Assembly: GCA_035263065.1 (NCBI GenBank) | Contig: DATFRS010000250.1 | Span: 1-12,408 of the forward strand | From: Dokdonella_A sp035263065 | Lineage (GTDB): Bacteria > Pseudomonadota > Gammaproteobacteria > Xanthomonadales > Rhodanobacteraceae | Direction: 5' to 3' | DNA: 12,408 nt | Shown: one piece after another, positions 1 through 7,097 of the stretch | Layout: each line of letters begins with the position of its first letter | Numbering within the stretch: the first letter of the stretch is position 1 | Translations under genes and position numbers: made by a program | Notes under the pieces: generated by a model | What the model was told of the DNA's origin: nothing | What the model saw: the letters and a program-made list of their open reading frames with translations, nothing else | Databases searched by the model: none

Positions 1-408
1 AAGTACTCGGACGATCCCTCGAAGGAGCAGAACCATGGCCTGATGCCGGACGCGCGCTCCAAGCAGTACGTGCCGGCGTTCTCGGCGGCGGCGCAGTCGC
101 TCAAGATTCCGGGAGAGATTTCGCAGCTCGTCCACACCAAGTACGGCTACCACATCCTGAAGCTCGTTTCGCGCACGTCAGACACGCAGCTCAAGTACGA
201 CGAGGTCAAGGACCAGCTGGTCGATGACCTTCGCAACGAGTACATCAACAGGTCGGTGAAGACGCACTCGGACGAGCTGCGCAACCAGCCGGTCGATGCG
301 AATCCCGACATCGTCGTCTCGCTCCGCGATCGCTACGGCACGGTCGCGACGCCGGACCTGCCGGCACCCGCGATGCCGGGCGAGGACGCGCAGGCGCCGG
401 CACGCTGA
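1..408 (+). CDS. Peptidyl-prolyl cis-trans isomerase, parvulin type (C-terminal part)
   Basis: The reading frame is open from the first base and stops with TGA at 406-408, leaving 135 residues of a gene that starts outside the window. The visible part begins inside a parvulin (PpiC/SurA-type rotamase) domain: a KYSDDPS segment, then VPAFSAAAQSLKIPGEIS and the family hallmark TKYGYHILKL near visible residues 51-60. These enzymes isomerise X-Pro bonds and usually act on periplasmic or outer-membrane client proteins. A helical segment (about 75-95) follows, and the tail is rich in Pro and Ala. The glycine-rich loop expected before VPAF reads NHGLMPDARSKQY, a looser match than usual. The N-terminus is missing, so I cannot see a signal peptide or say whether there are additional domains. 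The export operon downstream starts after a gap of 112 bases and need not be functionally linked. Confidence 0.85.
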   Translation, partial: KYSDDPSKEQNHGLMPDARSKQYVPAFSAAAQSLKIPGEISQLVHTKYGYHILKLVSRTSDTQLKYDEVKDQLVDDLRNEYINRSVKTHSDELRNQPVDANPDIVVSLRDRYGTVATPDLPAPAMPGEDAQAPAR

Positions 409-422
409 CGCAACGCATCGCG

Positions 423-447
423 GCCCGCGGACCCGCCGGCCGCGGGC
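423..447. terminator. GC-rich hairpin after the isomerase gene
   Basis: An 8-base perfect inverted repeat (423-430 with 440-447) encloses a 9-base loop, 15 bases past the isomerase stop codon. There is no T-run after the stem, so it is not a classic intrinsic terminator. In DNA this GC-rich such stems also arise by chance. The position suits an end-of-transcript structure. Confidence 0.3.
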
Positions 448-484
448 GGCAGGCGCGCACGTCGCGTTCGGCCCGCGTCGCCGC

Positions 485-495
485 TAGTATCCGCG
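485..495 (+). promoter_or_regulatory. Candidate -10 region for the export operon
   Basis: TAGTAT at 485-490 matches four of six positions of the sigma-70 -10 box and is followed directly by CCGCG. The same TANNATCCGCG string occurs upstream of glyA (9955-9965). No convincing -35 box lies 16-18 bases upstream. It sits 31 bases before the wzm start codon, in the only gap before the operon, so a promoter is expected about here. Confidence 0.3.
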
Positions 496-520
496 CTGGC
501 CTCACTCAAGATCGCGACCG

Positions 521-1291
521 ATGCCCGTCGCCCGCCTGACGCTGCGCTTCTTCCGCCGCGAGCTCGGCAACCGATTCGCCGGCAGCTTCACGGGCGGCCT
601 CTGGGCGCTGCTGCAGCCGCTGGTGCAGCTCGCGGTCTACGCGTTCGTCTTCGTGCACGTCTTCAAGTCGCGCATCCCGGGCGCCGACGCGCCGGGCTAC
701 GTGCCGTTCCTCGTCACGGCGCTCTGGCCGTGGACGGCGTTCTCCGAGGCGATCGTGCGCTCGACGACCGCCGTGCAGGACAACGCCGCGCTGATCGGCA
801 AGGTCGCGCTCCCGCGCGAGGTGCTGGTCGTCGCGACCGCCGCGTCGAGCTTCGCCGTGCACCTCGCGGGCTTCGTCGCGATCCTCGTCGTGCTCGCGCT
901 GACGGGGCAGGGCGTTTCGCTCATGGGGCTCGCGCCGGCGCTCCTGCTCTACATTCCGCTCTTCGCGCTCGCGCTCGGCATCGCGCTGATCTGCGCGGCC
1001 GTGCAGGTGTTCGTGCGCGACCTCGTGCAGGCGCTCGGCCAGATCATGATGCTCCTGATGTTCGCGGCGCCGATCTTCTACGACTCGATGCAGGTCCCCG
1101 AAGGCGTGCGCGGCTGGCTGGCGCTGAATCCCTTCACGTTCTACGCCGACGCGTTCCGCGCGCTGCTGCTGCATCACGGCGCGATCGACCTGACGCGCGT
1201 CGCCTTCGCGCTCGCGACGGCCGCGGTCGTGCTGCTGCTCGGCCACTCGCTGTTCCGCCGCCTCGATCCGCATTTCGAGGACTTCCTGTGA
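521..1291 (+). CDS. wzm: Polysaccharide/O-antigen ABC transporter permease (Wzm type)
   Basis: This 256-residue integral membrane protein is the permease half of an ABC-2 type exporter, which moves undecaprenyl-linked polysaccharide across the inner membrane. The N-terminus carries the basic amphipathic stretch typical of the family (LRFFRRELGNRF, 8-19). About six hydrophobic segments follow, near 27-47, 62-80, 105-127, 135-160, 172-188 and 225-243. Family landmarks seen are VFVRDL (163-168), before the fifth segment, and LNPFTFYADAFRA (202-214). The C-terminus FRRLDPHFEDFL resembles other Wzm tails. Length is normal (about 250-280). The ATG at 521 starts just ahead of the amphipathic helix and has only a weak ribosome site. 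The stop codon overlaps the next start as GTGA, so permease and ATPase are probably translated together. The substrate cannot be read from the sequence; a teichoic-acid-like or capsule substrate is an alternative to O-antigen. Confidence 0.9.
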   Translation: MPVARLTLRFFRRELGNRFAGSFTGGLWALLQPLVQLAVYAFVFVHVFKSRIPGADAPGYVPFLVTALWPWTAFSEAIVRSTTAVQDNAALIGKVALPREVLVVATAASSFAVHLAGFVAILVVLALTGQGVSLMGLAPALLLYIPLFALALGIALICAAVQVFVRDLVQALGQIMMLLMFAAPIFYDSMQVPEGVRGWLALNPFTFYADAFRALLLHHGAIDLTRVAFALATAAVVLLLGHSLFRRLDPHFEDFL

Positions 1292-2484
1292 GCGCGGTCC
1301 TGATCGAGGCGCGCGGCCTCGGCAAGGCGTATCCGAAGGTCCATCGCAACGCGGATCGCCTGCGCGCGCTCGGCAGGCTCCTCTTCAATCTCGGCGACCG
1401 CGAGCGCGTCAGCGTGCTGCGCGACGTCGACCTCGACGTCGTGCGCGGCGAATCGCTCGGGCTCATCGGCGAGAACGGCGCCGGCAAGTCGACGCTCCTG
1501 AAGCTCATCACCGGCGTGCTGACGCCGTCGAGCGGGACGGTGCGCGTCAACGGCACCATCGGCGCACTGCTCGAGCTCGGCGCGGGCTTCCATCCCGAAT
1601 ATTCGGGGCGCGAGAACATCGCGATGGCCGCCGCGCTCTACGGCCTCGACGGCGCGCTGCTGCGCGAGCGCATCCCGAAGATCATCGCGTTCGCCGACAT
1701 CGGCGACTACATCGACGAGCCGGTCAAGCACTACTCGTCCGGCATGGTCGTGCGCCTCGGCTTCGCGGTGATCGCCTCGCTGAAGCCCGATCTCCTCGTC
1801 ACCGACGAAGTGCTCGCGGTCGGCGACGAATCGTTCCAGAAGAAATGCGTGCGCTGGATCGAGGATTACCTCGCCGGCGGCGGCACGCTGATCCTCGTCT
1901 CGCACAGCATGTACCACGTGCAGAAGCTCTGCCGTCACGCGTGCTGGCTGCGCGGCGGCGAGATCGCGATGCAGGGCGATGTGTTCGACGTGACGCAGGC
2001 CTATCTCGCCTACCACGAGCAGAAGTCCGCGCCGTCGACCGAGGCCGCTGCCGCGCGCGCCGGTCTTGAGTTCAGCGTGCTCGGCGTCGAGCTCAACGGC
2101 GCCGGCGGCGACCAGCCCGTCGTGCTCGAGTACGGCGAACGGCTGCGCGTCGCCGTGCGCATGCGCTCGCGCGACGGCCGCGCGCCGAGCCTTGCGGTCG
2201 GCATCGTGCGCGCCGACGGCACGCCCGTCTACGGCGTCAGCAGCGACATGGACGGCGCCGTGCCGGAGCGCTCGGGCCCGGGCGAGTACCGCGGCGAGAT
2301 CGAGTTCGACGGCCTGCCGCTCCTGCCCGGCAGCTACAGCGTGCGCGTGCACCCGATGGACCCCGAAGGCGTGCGCCTCTTCGACACGGCCGAGCGCGGC
2401 CTCGTCGTGCGCGGCGCCTCGCGCGAGTTCGGCCTGGTCCGCCTCGCGCACCGCTGGATCGGCGCCGGCGCGGGCCCGGCCTGA
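1288..2484 (+). CDS. wzt: Polysaccharide ABC transporter ATPase with C-terminal extension (Wzt type)
   Basis: This 398-residue protein is the ATPase partner of the upstream permease. The GTG at 1288 is chosen because it overlaps the wzm stop codon as GTGA and places the family-typical N-terminus (IEARGLGKAYP) at the start; an upstream extension in this frame would run through wzm. Motifs seen: Walker A GENGAGKST (61-69), GAGFHPEYSGREN near 98-110, signature YSSGM (149-153), Walker B LLVTDE (169-174) followed by VLAVGD, and the switch histidine H206. The NBD ends near residue 243. The remaining roughly 155 residues look beta-rich (for example VVLEYGERLRVAVRM and RSGPGEYRGEIEF), like the carbohydrate-binding domain of Wzt proteins that recognise the finished or capped chain end. 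The domain call rests on position, length and pattern, not on a profile search. Sixty-six bases separate it from the methyltransferase gene. Confidence 0.9.
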   Translation: MSAVLIEARGLGKAYPKVHRNADRLRALGRLLFNLGDRERVSVLRDVDLDVVRGESLGLIGENGAGKSTLLKLITGVLTPSSGTVRVNGTIGALLELGAGFHPEYSGRENIAMAAALYGLDGALLRERIPKIIAFADIGDYIDEPVKHYSSGMVVRLGFAVIASLKPDLLVTDEVLAVGDESFQKKCVRWIEDYLAGGGTLILVSHSMYHVQKLCRHACWLRGGEIAMQGDVFDVTQAYLAYHEQKSAPSTEAAAARAGLEFSVLGVELNGAGGDQPVVLEYGERLRVAVRMRSRDGRAPSLAVGIVRADGTPVYGVSSDMDGAVPERSGPGEYRGEIEFDGLPLLPGSYSVRVHPMDPEGVRLFDTAERGLVVRGASREFGLVRLAHRWIGAGAGPA

Positions 2485-2510
2485 CGTTTCCTGCAGGCGC
2501 GGCGCGCGCA

Positions 2511-2519
2511 TGCGAAAAT
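2511..2519 (+). promoter_or_regulatory. Possible internal promoter -10 element before the methyltransferase
   Basis: TGCGAAAAT reads as an extended -10 (TGn plus GAAAAT, four of six matches) and is followed by CGCGG, similar to the sites before wzm and glyA. It lies in the 66-base gap between the ATPase and methyltransferase genes. No good -35 box is visible, so this is a weak candidate for extra transcription of the downstream three genes. Confidence 0.22.
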
Positions 2520-2550
2520 CGCGGACCGCGCCGCCGCGGATCCGAACGCC

Positions 2551-3468
2551 ATGAACCCACCCGACGCATCCGCCCTGCCATTCACCGGTGAGCGCTTCAC
2601 GCCCGAGTGCGTGCGCGAGATCTGGTACGAGCACTGGCACCGCTACGTCTTCGCGCGCCGCCTCGCGCAGGGCCGGCGCGTCCTCGACGCCGCCTGCGGC
2701 GAGGGCTACGGCTCGGCGATGCTCGCCGACGGCGCCGTCGGGGTCGTCGGCGTCGACATCGACGCGCCGTCGATCGCGCACGCGCGCGAGCGCTACGTGC
2801 GCAAGAACCTCCGCTACGAGACCGGCGACGCCACCGCGCTCGATTTTCCCGACGCGAGCTTCGACCTCGTCGTCTGCTTCGAGACGCTCGAGCACCTCGA
2901 GGCGCAGGAACGGCTGCTCGAAGGCTTCGCGCGCGTGCTCTCCGAAGACGGCCTCCTCGTGATCTCCTCGCCGGACAAGCACACGTACAGCGAAGTGTCG
3001 GGCTTCAGGAACGAGTTCCACGTCCGCGAGCTCTATCGCGACGAGCTCCTCGCGCTCGTGCAACCGCATTTCAAGTCGCTGCGCCTCTACGGGCAGAAGC
3101 TCGTCTTCAATTCGGCGATCTGGGCGCTCGATGCGTCCGGCGGCGCGTGCGAGGCGTGGACGGCCGATCGTCCCGGCAAGTCGATCGCGCCTGCGCTCCA
3201 CTACGAGCCGCTCTATTTCGTCGCGATCTGCGGCAAGCGCGCGCTTCCGGAGCGCCTGCCGGCGCTGTCGCTGTTCGGCGACCGCGACGAAAGCGTCTAC
3301 GCGCACTACAATCACGAAGTCCGCAAGAACATGGACGCGGGCCGGCGCATCGCCGAGCTCGAGTCCGAGATCGAACGCCTGCGCGCCGGCACGCCGGCCG
3401 CACCCGCAGGCGACGAAACCGCCCCGCGCCGGTCCTGGTGGCGCCGCCGCAAATCCTCCGACGCATGA
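2551..3468 (+). CDS. Class I SAM-dependent methyltransferase with C-terminal coiled coil
   Basis: A 305-residue cytoplasmic methyltransferase of the Rossmann-fold class. The N-terminal PFTGERFTPE (10-19) is a signature I associate with methyltransferases of surface-polysaccharide clusters. SAM-binding motif I is VLDAACGEGYG (44-54), the acidic post-I residues lie in GVDID (67-71), motif IV is FDLVVCFETLEHLE (104-117), and the strand after it includes LLVISSPDK. Residues from about 253 contain a heptad-like segment (RRIAELESEIERLRAG), probably a short coiled coil, then a Pro/Ala linker and a very basic end (RRSWWRRRK). It sits directly after wzt in the operon, and its stop overlaps the next start as ATGA. 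Known parallels such as WbdD methylate the non-reducing end of the glycan to stop growth. A similar capping or sugar-methylating role here is inference, and no kinase domain is present. The acceptor is unknown. Confidence 0.85.
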   Translation: MNPPDASALPFTGERFTPECVREIWYEHWHRYVFARRLAQGRRVLDAACGEGYGSAMLADGAVGVVGVDIDAPSIAHARERYVRKNLRYETGDATALDFPDASFDLVVCFETLEHLEAQERLLEGFARVLSEDGLLVISSPDKHTYSEVSGFRNEFHVRELYRDELLALVQPHFKSLRLYGQKLVFNSAIWALDASGGACEAWTADRPGKSIAPALHYEPLYFVAICGKRALPERLPALSLFGDRDESVYAHYNHEVRKNMDAGRRIAELESEIERLRAGTPAAPAGDETAPRRSWWRRRKSSDA

Positions 3469-5330
3469 GCACCGAGCTTAACTACCGTATCGACTACGGC
3501 ACGCTGAACCCCGCGCCGACGCCGCCGCGCACCGATCCGGAGGCGCCGCTGTTCGCGTCGGAGGACGGCGTCGTCGCCTCGCTCTCGAACAACGAGTGCA
3601 TCTTCCAGACGCGCCGCACCGGCGATACGCACGTCATGACGTACCAGGTGCTGCAGGCGCTCGATCAGTGCCGCGAGTTCCGCACGCTCGACGAGCACGT
3701 CGCGCGCATCCAGACGACGATTCCCGGCCTGCAGGCGCAACGCGACGGCGTCAAGCGCGTGCTCGAAAGCCTCGGCGCGCGCGGGCTCCTCGTGTCGGAC
3801 GCCGATTTCCTGCGCCGGCTCGCCGTCGCGCCGGCGGCGACGCCGGCGTCGCTGCGCGCGGTCTTCATCCGCGCCTGCGATCGCCCGGCGCAGCTCGAGC
3901 GCCTGCTGAAATCGCTCGCCGAATGCGAGCGCCGCTTCCGCACGACGCGCCGCTACGTGCTGATCGACGATTCGACGTCGGCCGACGCCGCGAACCGTCA
4001 CCGCGATCTGTTGCGCGAGTTCGCGCGCGCGACCGGCTGCAAGCTGACCTATCTCGGCGCGGCCGAGCAGGCTCGCTTCGTCGAACGGCTCGCCAAGGCC
4101 GTGCCGAACGCGGCGAAGGTGCTGCCCTCGCTGCTGCTGCGCTCCGCCGAGCCGAACGGCTTCGGCGGCGGCCGCGCGTGGAATCTCGCGCTGCTGCTCT
4201 CGGCGGGTGCCTGCATGGTGCTGCTCGACGACGACCAGTGTCTGCCGCTGCGCCGTCCGGACGACGCGCGCGAGGGCATCGATCCCGATCCGTCGGCGGT
4301 CGCGTTCACGCGGTTCTACCGCAACATCGAGAATGCGTTCGGCGCCGGCGAGGAGATCGCGGGCGATCCGTTCCAGCTGCATCTCGATCTCATCGGCCGG
4401 CCGTTCGGCGCGCTGCTCGCCGACCCGCGCTACGCGATCGACCGCAAGGCGCTGCGCGGGCTCGGCCTCGGCCGCCTGGATCATCTGCGCGCCGACGCGA
4501 TCGTGATGTCGACGCGCCACGGCGCGTACGGGAGCTCGCGCACCGAATCCGGCGCGTGGCTCTACCAGCTCGATCCCGAGAGCCGCGCGGAGCTCTGGGC
4601 CGATCGCGACAGCTACCTGCGCAACGTCGAAGGCGGGAGCCTCTGGTACGGCCATCGCCAGGCGCGCGTGACGACCGCGGGCATGTTCACGCCGTTCGCG
4701 CTCGACAACAGCCGCATGCTGCCGTGCACGAACGCGCTCGGGCGCGGCGAGGACGCGCTGTTCGCGCAGGTCGCGCGGCTCGCGCATCCGGATTCGCTGT
4801 CGATCGAGCTGCCGGTCGCGATCGGCCACGCACAGGAAACGCAGCGCCGCCGCTCGGACCGCACGCTCGCCGCGCCGCCGCCGCGCTTCAACTATTTCGT
4901 CGGCGACTTCGTGCAGCGCCAGCTCAGCGAGTTCCTCGCCGAAGATCCGTCGCAGCGTCTGGATCTTCTGGCGGCGAACCTCCGCGACATCGGCGGCGCC
5001 AGCGAAACGCGGCGCCTGCGCATGCTGCGCGAATATCTCGCCTACGTGCGCGCCGACGCCATCGAGCGCCTGCAGCAGCAGTACGAGAGCGCGCAGAACG
5101 CGCCGATCTACTGGCAGGCCGACGTGCGCGCGATCATCGAGGCGAACGGCCGCGCGCTGACCGCGAAGGCGCCGCCGCGGCTCGCCGACTGGCCGGAATC
5201 GATCGACGCGGCCGGCTGCGCTGCGATGCTGCGCGAGGAGACCGGCCGGCTCGCCGCCAGCTACGAGGCGTGGCCGGCGCTCTGGGCCTTCGCGCGCGAG
5301 CAGGGCGAGCGCCTGCTCGGCGCGCTTTGA
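3465..5330 (+). CDS. Glycosyltransferase-like protein with N-terminal PqqD/RRE-like domain
   Basis: This 621-residue protein is not one I recognise by name. The ATG at 3465 overlaps the methyltransferase stop as ATGA and is the only sensible start. Residues about 28-118 look like a small winged-helix domain of PqqD/RRE type: hydrophobic strands (DGVVASLSNNECIFQ), a helix (YQVLQALDQC), then TLDEHVARI and a closing VKRVLESLGARGLLV. Residues about 131-455 read as a GT-A fold transferase: FIRACDRPAQLERLLKSL, YVLIDDST (164-171), GGGRAWNLALLLSAG and the metal-site candidate LLDDDQ (253-258), with a late acidic pair in GRGED (426-430). The stretch between DDD and GED (about 170 residues) is longer than in ordinary GT2 enzymes. 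Residues 475-621 are probably helical. No signal peptide or membrane span is seen. Its operon position suggests a role in glycan assembly or modification; the N-terminal domain could bind a peptide or a partner. Both are inference. Confidence 0.7.
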   Translation: MSTELNYRIDYGTLNPAPTPPRTDPEAPLFASEDGVVASLSNNECIFQTRRTGDTHVMTYQVLQALDQCREFRTLDEHVARIQTTIPGLQAQRDGVKRVLESLGARGLLVSDADFLRRLAVAPAATPASLRAVFIRACDRPAQLERLLKSLAECERRFRTTRRYVLIDDSTSADAANRHRDLLREFARATGCKLTYLGAAEQARFVERLAKAVPNAAKVLPSLLLRSAEPNGFGGGRAWNLALLLSAGACMVLLDDDQCLPLRRPDDAREGIDPDPSAVAFTRFYRNIENAFGAGEEIAGDPFQLHLDLIGRPFGALLADPRYAIDRKALRGLGLGRLDHLRADAIVMSTRHGAYGSSRTESGAWLYQLDPESRAELWADRDSYLRNVEGGSLWYGHRQARVTTAGMFTPFALDNSRMLPCTNALGRGEDALFAQVARLAHPDSLSIELPVAIGHAQETQRRRSDRTLAAPPPRFNYFVGDFVQRQLSEFLAEDPSQRLDLLAANLRDIGGASETRRLRMLREYLAYVRADAIERLQQQYESAQNAPIYWQADVRAIIEANGRALTAKAPPRLADWPESIDAAGCAAMLREETGRLAASYEAWPALWAFAREQGERLLGAL

Positions 5331-5341
5331 TCGGAGCGAAG

Positions 5342-6277
5342 ATGAACGACGCGGTCGCACGGCGGAGCGGCCTGACCAGCGTCGTCGTCGTCGCCGCCGA
5401 CAGCGGCCCGCTGCTGCTGACCGCGATCGAGGCCGCGCTCGCGTCGAGCGTGCCCGTCGAAGTCCTGCTGGTCGACAACGCCTCGTCCGACGGCGCGCCC
5501 CATCGCGCGATGGCCGTCCATGCCGGCGACGCGCGCCTGCGCCTGCTGCGCCAGCCGGACAACATCGGCTTCGGCCCGGCCTGCAATCGCGCGGCGGCGG
5601 TCGCGGCGGGCGATGCGCTGCTGATCCTCAATCCCGATTGCACGATCGAGCCGGGGACGATCGGCGCCTTGCGCGCGATCGCCGCCCGGCAGCCCAAGAC
5701 CGGCATCCTCGGCGTCGAAGTCGTGTCGCCCGACGGCGAGCCCGCGCGCGGCAACCGCCGCCGCGAGCCGACGCTTCGGCGCGCGCTGATGACGATGAGC
5801 GGGCTCTCGCGTCTCGAAGGGCGCTGGCCTTCGCTCGCCGGCGTCGAGATGCCGCCGCGCCCCGATGCGCCTGCCGTCGAGCCGGTCGAAGCCGTGTCGG
5901 GCGCCTGCCTGTTCGTGCCGCGCGCGGTATTCGACGTGGTCGGCGGCTTCGACGAAGCCTATTTCCTGCACGTCGAGGATCTCGACCTCTGCCGCCGCGT
6001 GCGCGACGCGGGCCATGTCGTCGCGATCGCGCACGCGCTGCGCGCCGTGCACGCGCAGGGCGGATCGAGCCGGCACCGGCCGCTGTTCGTCTCACGGCAC
6101 AAGCATCGGGGCATGTGGCGCTACTTCACGCGGTTCGATCCGGCCGCGAAGAACCCGCTGGTGCGCGGGCTGGTCTGGCTCGGGATCTGGGCGCACTTCG
6201 CGCTGACGGCGCCGTTTCGACTCGCCCGGCGCGCGAATCCCCGAAACGACGACGGCGCCTTCGGACACGCGAGCTAG
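5342..6277 (+). CDS. GT2 family glycosyltransferase (rhamnosyltransferase-like)
   Basis: A 311-residue family 2 glycosyltransferase, last gene of the operon. The ATG at 5342 has a good ribosome site (GGAGCG) just upstream and lies 11 bases after the previous stop. The GT-A core shows TSVVVVAADSG (12-22), the nucleotide-binding VDNASSD (44-50), the NIGFGPACNRA segment (74-84) and LILNPDC (94-100) in place of the usual DXD. The acceptor-side motif is SGACLFVPRAVFDVVGGFDE, then FLHVEDLDLCRRVRDAGH (208-225), where the ED pair carries the likely catalytic base. These features match WbbL/RfbF-like enzymes that add rhamnose or similar sugars to lipid-linked O-antigen precursors at the inner membrane. 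The C-terminal end (about 271-297) has a hydrophobic stretch followed by basic residues, consistent with membrane association. The sugar donor and linkage cannot be told from sequence. Confidence 0.88.
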   Translation: MNDAVARRSGLTSVVVVAADSGPLLLTAIEAALASSVPVEVLLVDNASSDGAPHRAMAVHAGDARLRLLRQPDNIGFGPACNRAAAVAAGDALLILNPDCTIEPGTIGALRAIAARQPKTGILGVEVVSPDGEPARGNRRREPTLRRALMTMSGLSRLEGRWPSLAGVEMPPRPDAPAVEPVEAVSGACLFVPRAVFDVVGGFDEAYFLHVEDLDLCRRVRDAGHVVAIAHALRAVHAQGGSSRHRPLFVSRHKHRGMWRYFTRFDPAAKNPLVRGLVWLGIWAHFALTAPFRLARRANPRNDDGAFGHAS

Positions 6278-6287
6278 TCGCGCACCC

Positions 6288-6312
6288 GAAAGCGCCGCCG
6301 GCGACGGCTTTC
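6288..6312. terminator. Possible bidirectional terminator between convergent genes
   Basis: GAAAGC at 6288-6293 is mirrored by GCTTTC at 6307-6312, with a GC-rich 13-base middle. It sits in the 34-base gap between the end of the glycosyltransferase gene (+) and the stop codon of the secreted-protein gene (-). The A-run and T-run belong to the stem, so on either strand there are only three Us. It could serve both transcripts, but the stem is short. Confidence 0.35.
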
Positions 6313-6956
6313 TAGCCGCCGAGGTACTGCTGGATCGTCGTCTCGCAGGCGTTGGCCGCGCAATCCGGGCTGTTCTCGTTCGGATTGGTGAAACGGATGT
6401 TCAGGAAGTAGTCGCCATCCGGTTCGATAGTGCACGCGTGGAACATCTCCGCGCTGACGCGCCAGGTCAGGAAGACCTGGTCGTCGTTGGCGGAGTTGAG
6501 CGCCAGACAGTACGGATCGACCGGCTCGAAGTCGCCGCAGGTGCGGCTGATAGAAGCGTCGATGTGCGGGCCGCCGCTGTATATGACGTGCTTCAAGCGT
6601 CCGTAGAGCGACGAAGGCGCGGTGAACGGCACGTGGAACGCGGCGCCGACGTATTCGTTGCGGCCGATCGTCTTGATCGTCGGGCTGGTGCCGGGTACGC
6701 CCGGCCAATCCGTCAGGTCGTCCAGCGCATCGATGTGGCCGAAGATGTTGTCGAACTCGGAGACGTCCACGTTGTGGCGGACGCCGTTCGGCAGGTACAG
6801 GATGTCGCTCGTGCTGCGGTAGTTGAGCGGGCCGTGGGGAGAGGAAATGGTGTCCGGGCAGCTTGCGCCCGAGTCCATTCCGTCTTTGAAGATTCCGTCG
6901 TTGGGTTGGGTCTGGGATGTCGCTGCAGCGAGAAGCAGGGCGGCGATGGAGATCAT
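6312..6956 (-). CDS. Putative secreted protein of unknown function, six cysteines
   Basis: I do not recognise this 214-residue protein. The ATG at 6956 begins a hydrophobic stretch (ISIAALLLAAA, 2-12) that looks like a short signal sequence, with probable cleavage near A12. It lacks the usual basic N-terminal residues, and no better in-frame ATG, GTG or TTG lies just upstream. The mature part opens with QPNDGIFKDGMDSG, then carries cysteines at 33, 140, 150, 175, 199 and 204. Their even number and mostly C-terminal grouping suit up to three disulfides in an exported protein. The sequence is rich in Asn, Asp, Ser and Thr, with probable beta strands (DDQVFLTWRVSAEMF, YFLNIRFTNP), and ends TTIQQYLGG. 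It stands alone on the minus strand between a convergent operon and pyrF. Its base composition is visibly less GC-rich than its neighbours, which may indicate a lineage-specific gene. No catalytic motif is apparent. Confidence 0.65.
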   Translation of the reverse strand: MISIAALLLAAATSQTQPNDGIFKDGMDSGASCPDTISSPHGPLNYRSTSDILYLPNGVRHNVDVSEFDNIFGHIDALDDLTDWPGVPGTSPTIKTIGRNEYVGAAFHVPFTAPSSLYGRLKHVIYSGGPHIDASISRTCGDFEPVDPYCLALNSANDDQVFLTWRVSAEMFHACTIEPDGDYFLNIRFTNPNENSPDCAANACETTIQQYLGG

Positions 6957-7043
6957 GGCGTTGTGTCTCGTTCTGGGTTTCTGGGAAAACGCCTGCCATG
7001 GCTCATGGCGCAGGGCACAACGTGTAGTTATGCGCGGCCGCTC

Positions 7044-7067
7044 CCGCGGCGCTGCTCCGCGCCGCGG
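7044..7067. other. Strong 9-bp hairpin in the leader of the secreted-protein gene
   Basis: CCGCGGCGC at 7044-7052 is perfectly complementary to GCGCCGCGG at 7059-7067, with a 6-base loop TGCTCC. If transcription starts near 7133, the hairpin would lie in the 5' untranslated RNA about 88 bases before the start codon. There is no T-run on either side, so it is not a standard terminator. It may be an RNA-structure element or a palindromic repeat. Confidence 0.45.
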
Positions 7068-7097
7068 ACTGGCGTACCGACTTTGGGTGGAACCCTC

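Noticed and set aside
730..1287. Upstream extension of the wzt frame
   Set aside because: The added residues are an out-of-frame reading of wzm; GTG at 1288 overlaps the wzm stop and gives the normal Wzt N-terminus.
1174..3315. A 713-codon open frame on the minus strand across wzt and the methyltransferase gene
   Set aside because: The translation is an Arg/Ala/Glu/Asp/His-rich shadow with no motif, while the plus strand holds clear Walker and SAM motifs. Long antisense frames are expected where third positions are nearly all G or C.
3312..5360. A 682-codon minus-strand open frame opposite the glycosyltransferase-like gene
   Set aside because: Low-complexity Arg/Ala/Glu composition, no ribosome site or motif; the plus-strand gene has structured GT-A motifs and a coupled start.
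6274..6999. Alternative minus-strand frame over the secreted-protein gene
   Set aside because: Its translation is Arg/Gln/Pro-rich with no signal sequence, while the chosen frame has a hydrophobic start, ordered strands and paired cysteines.
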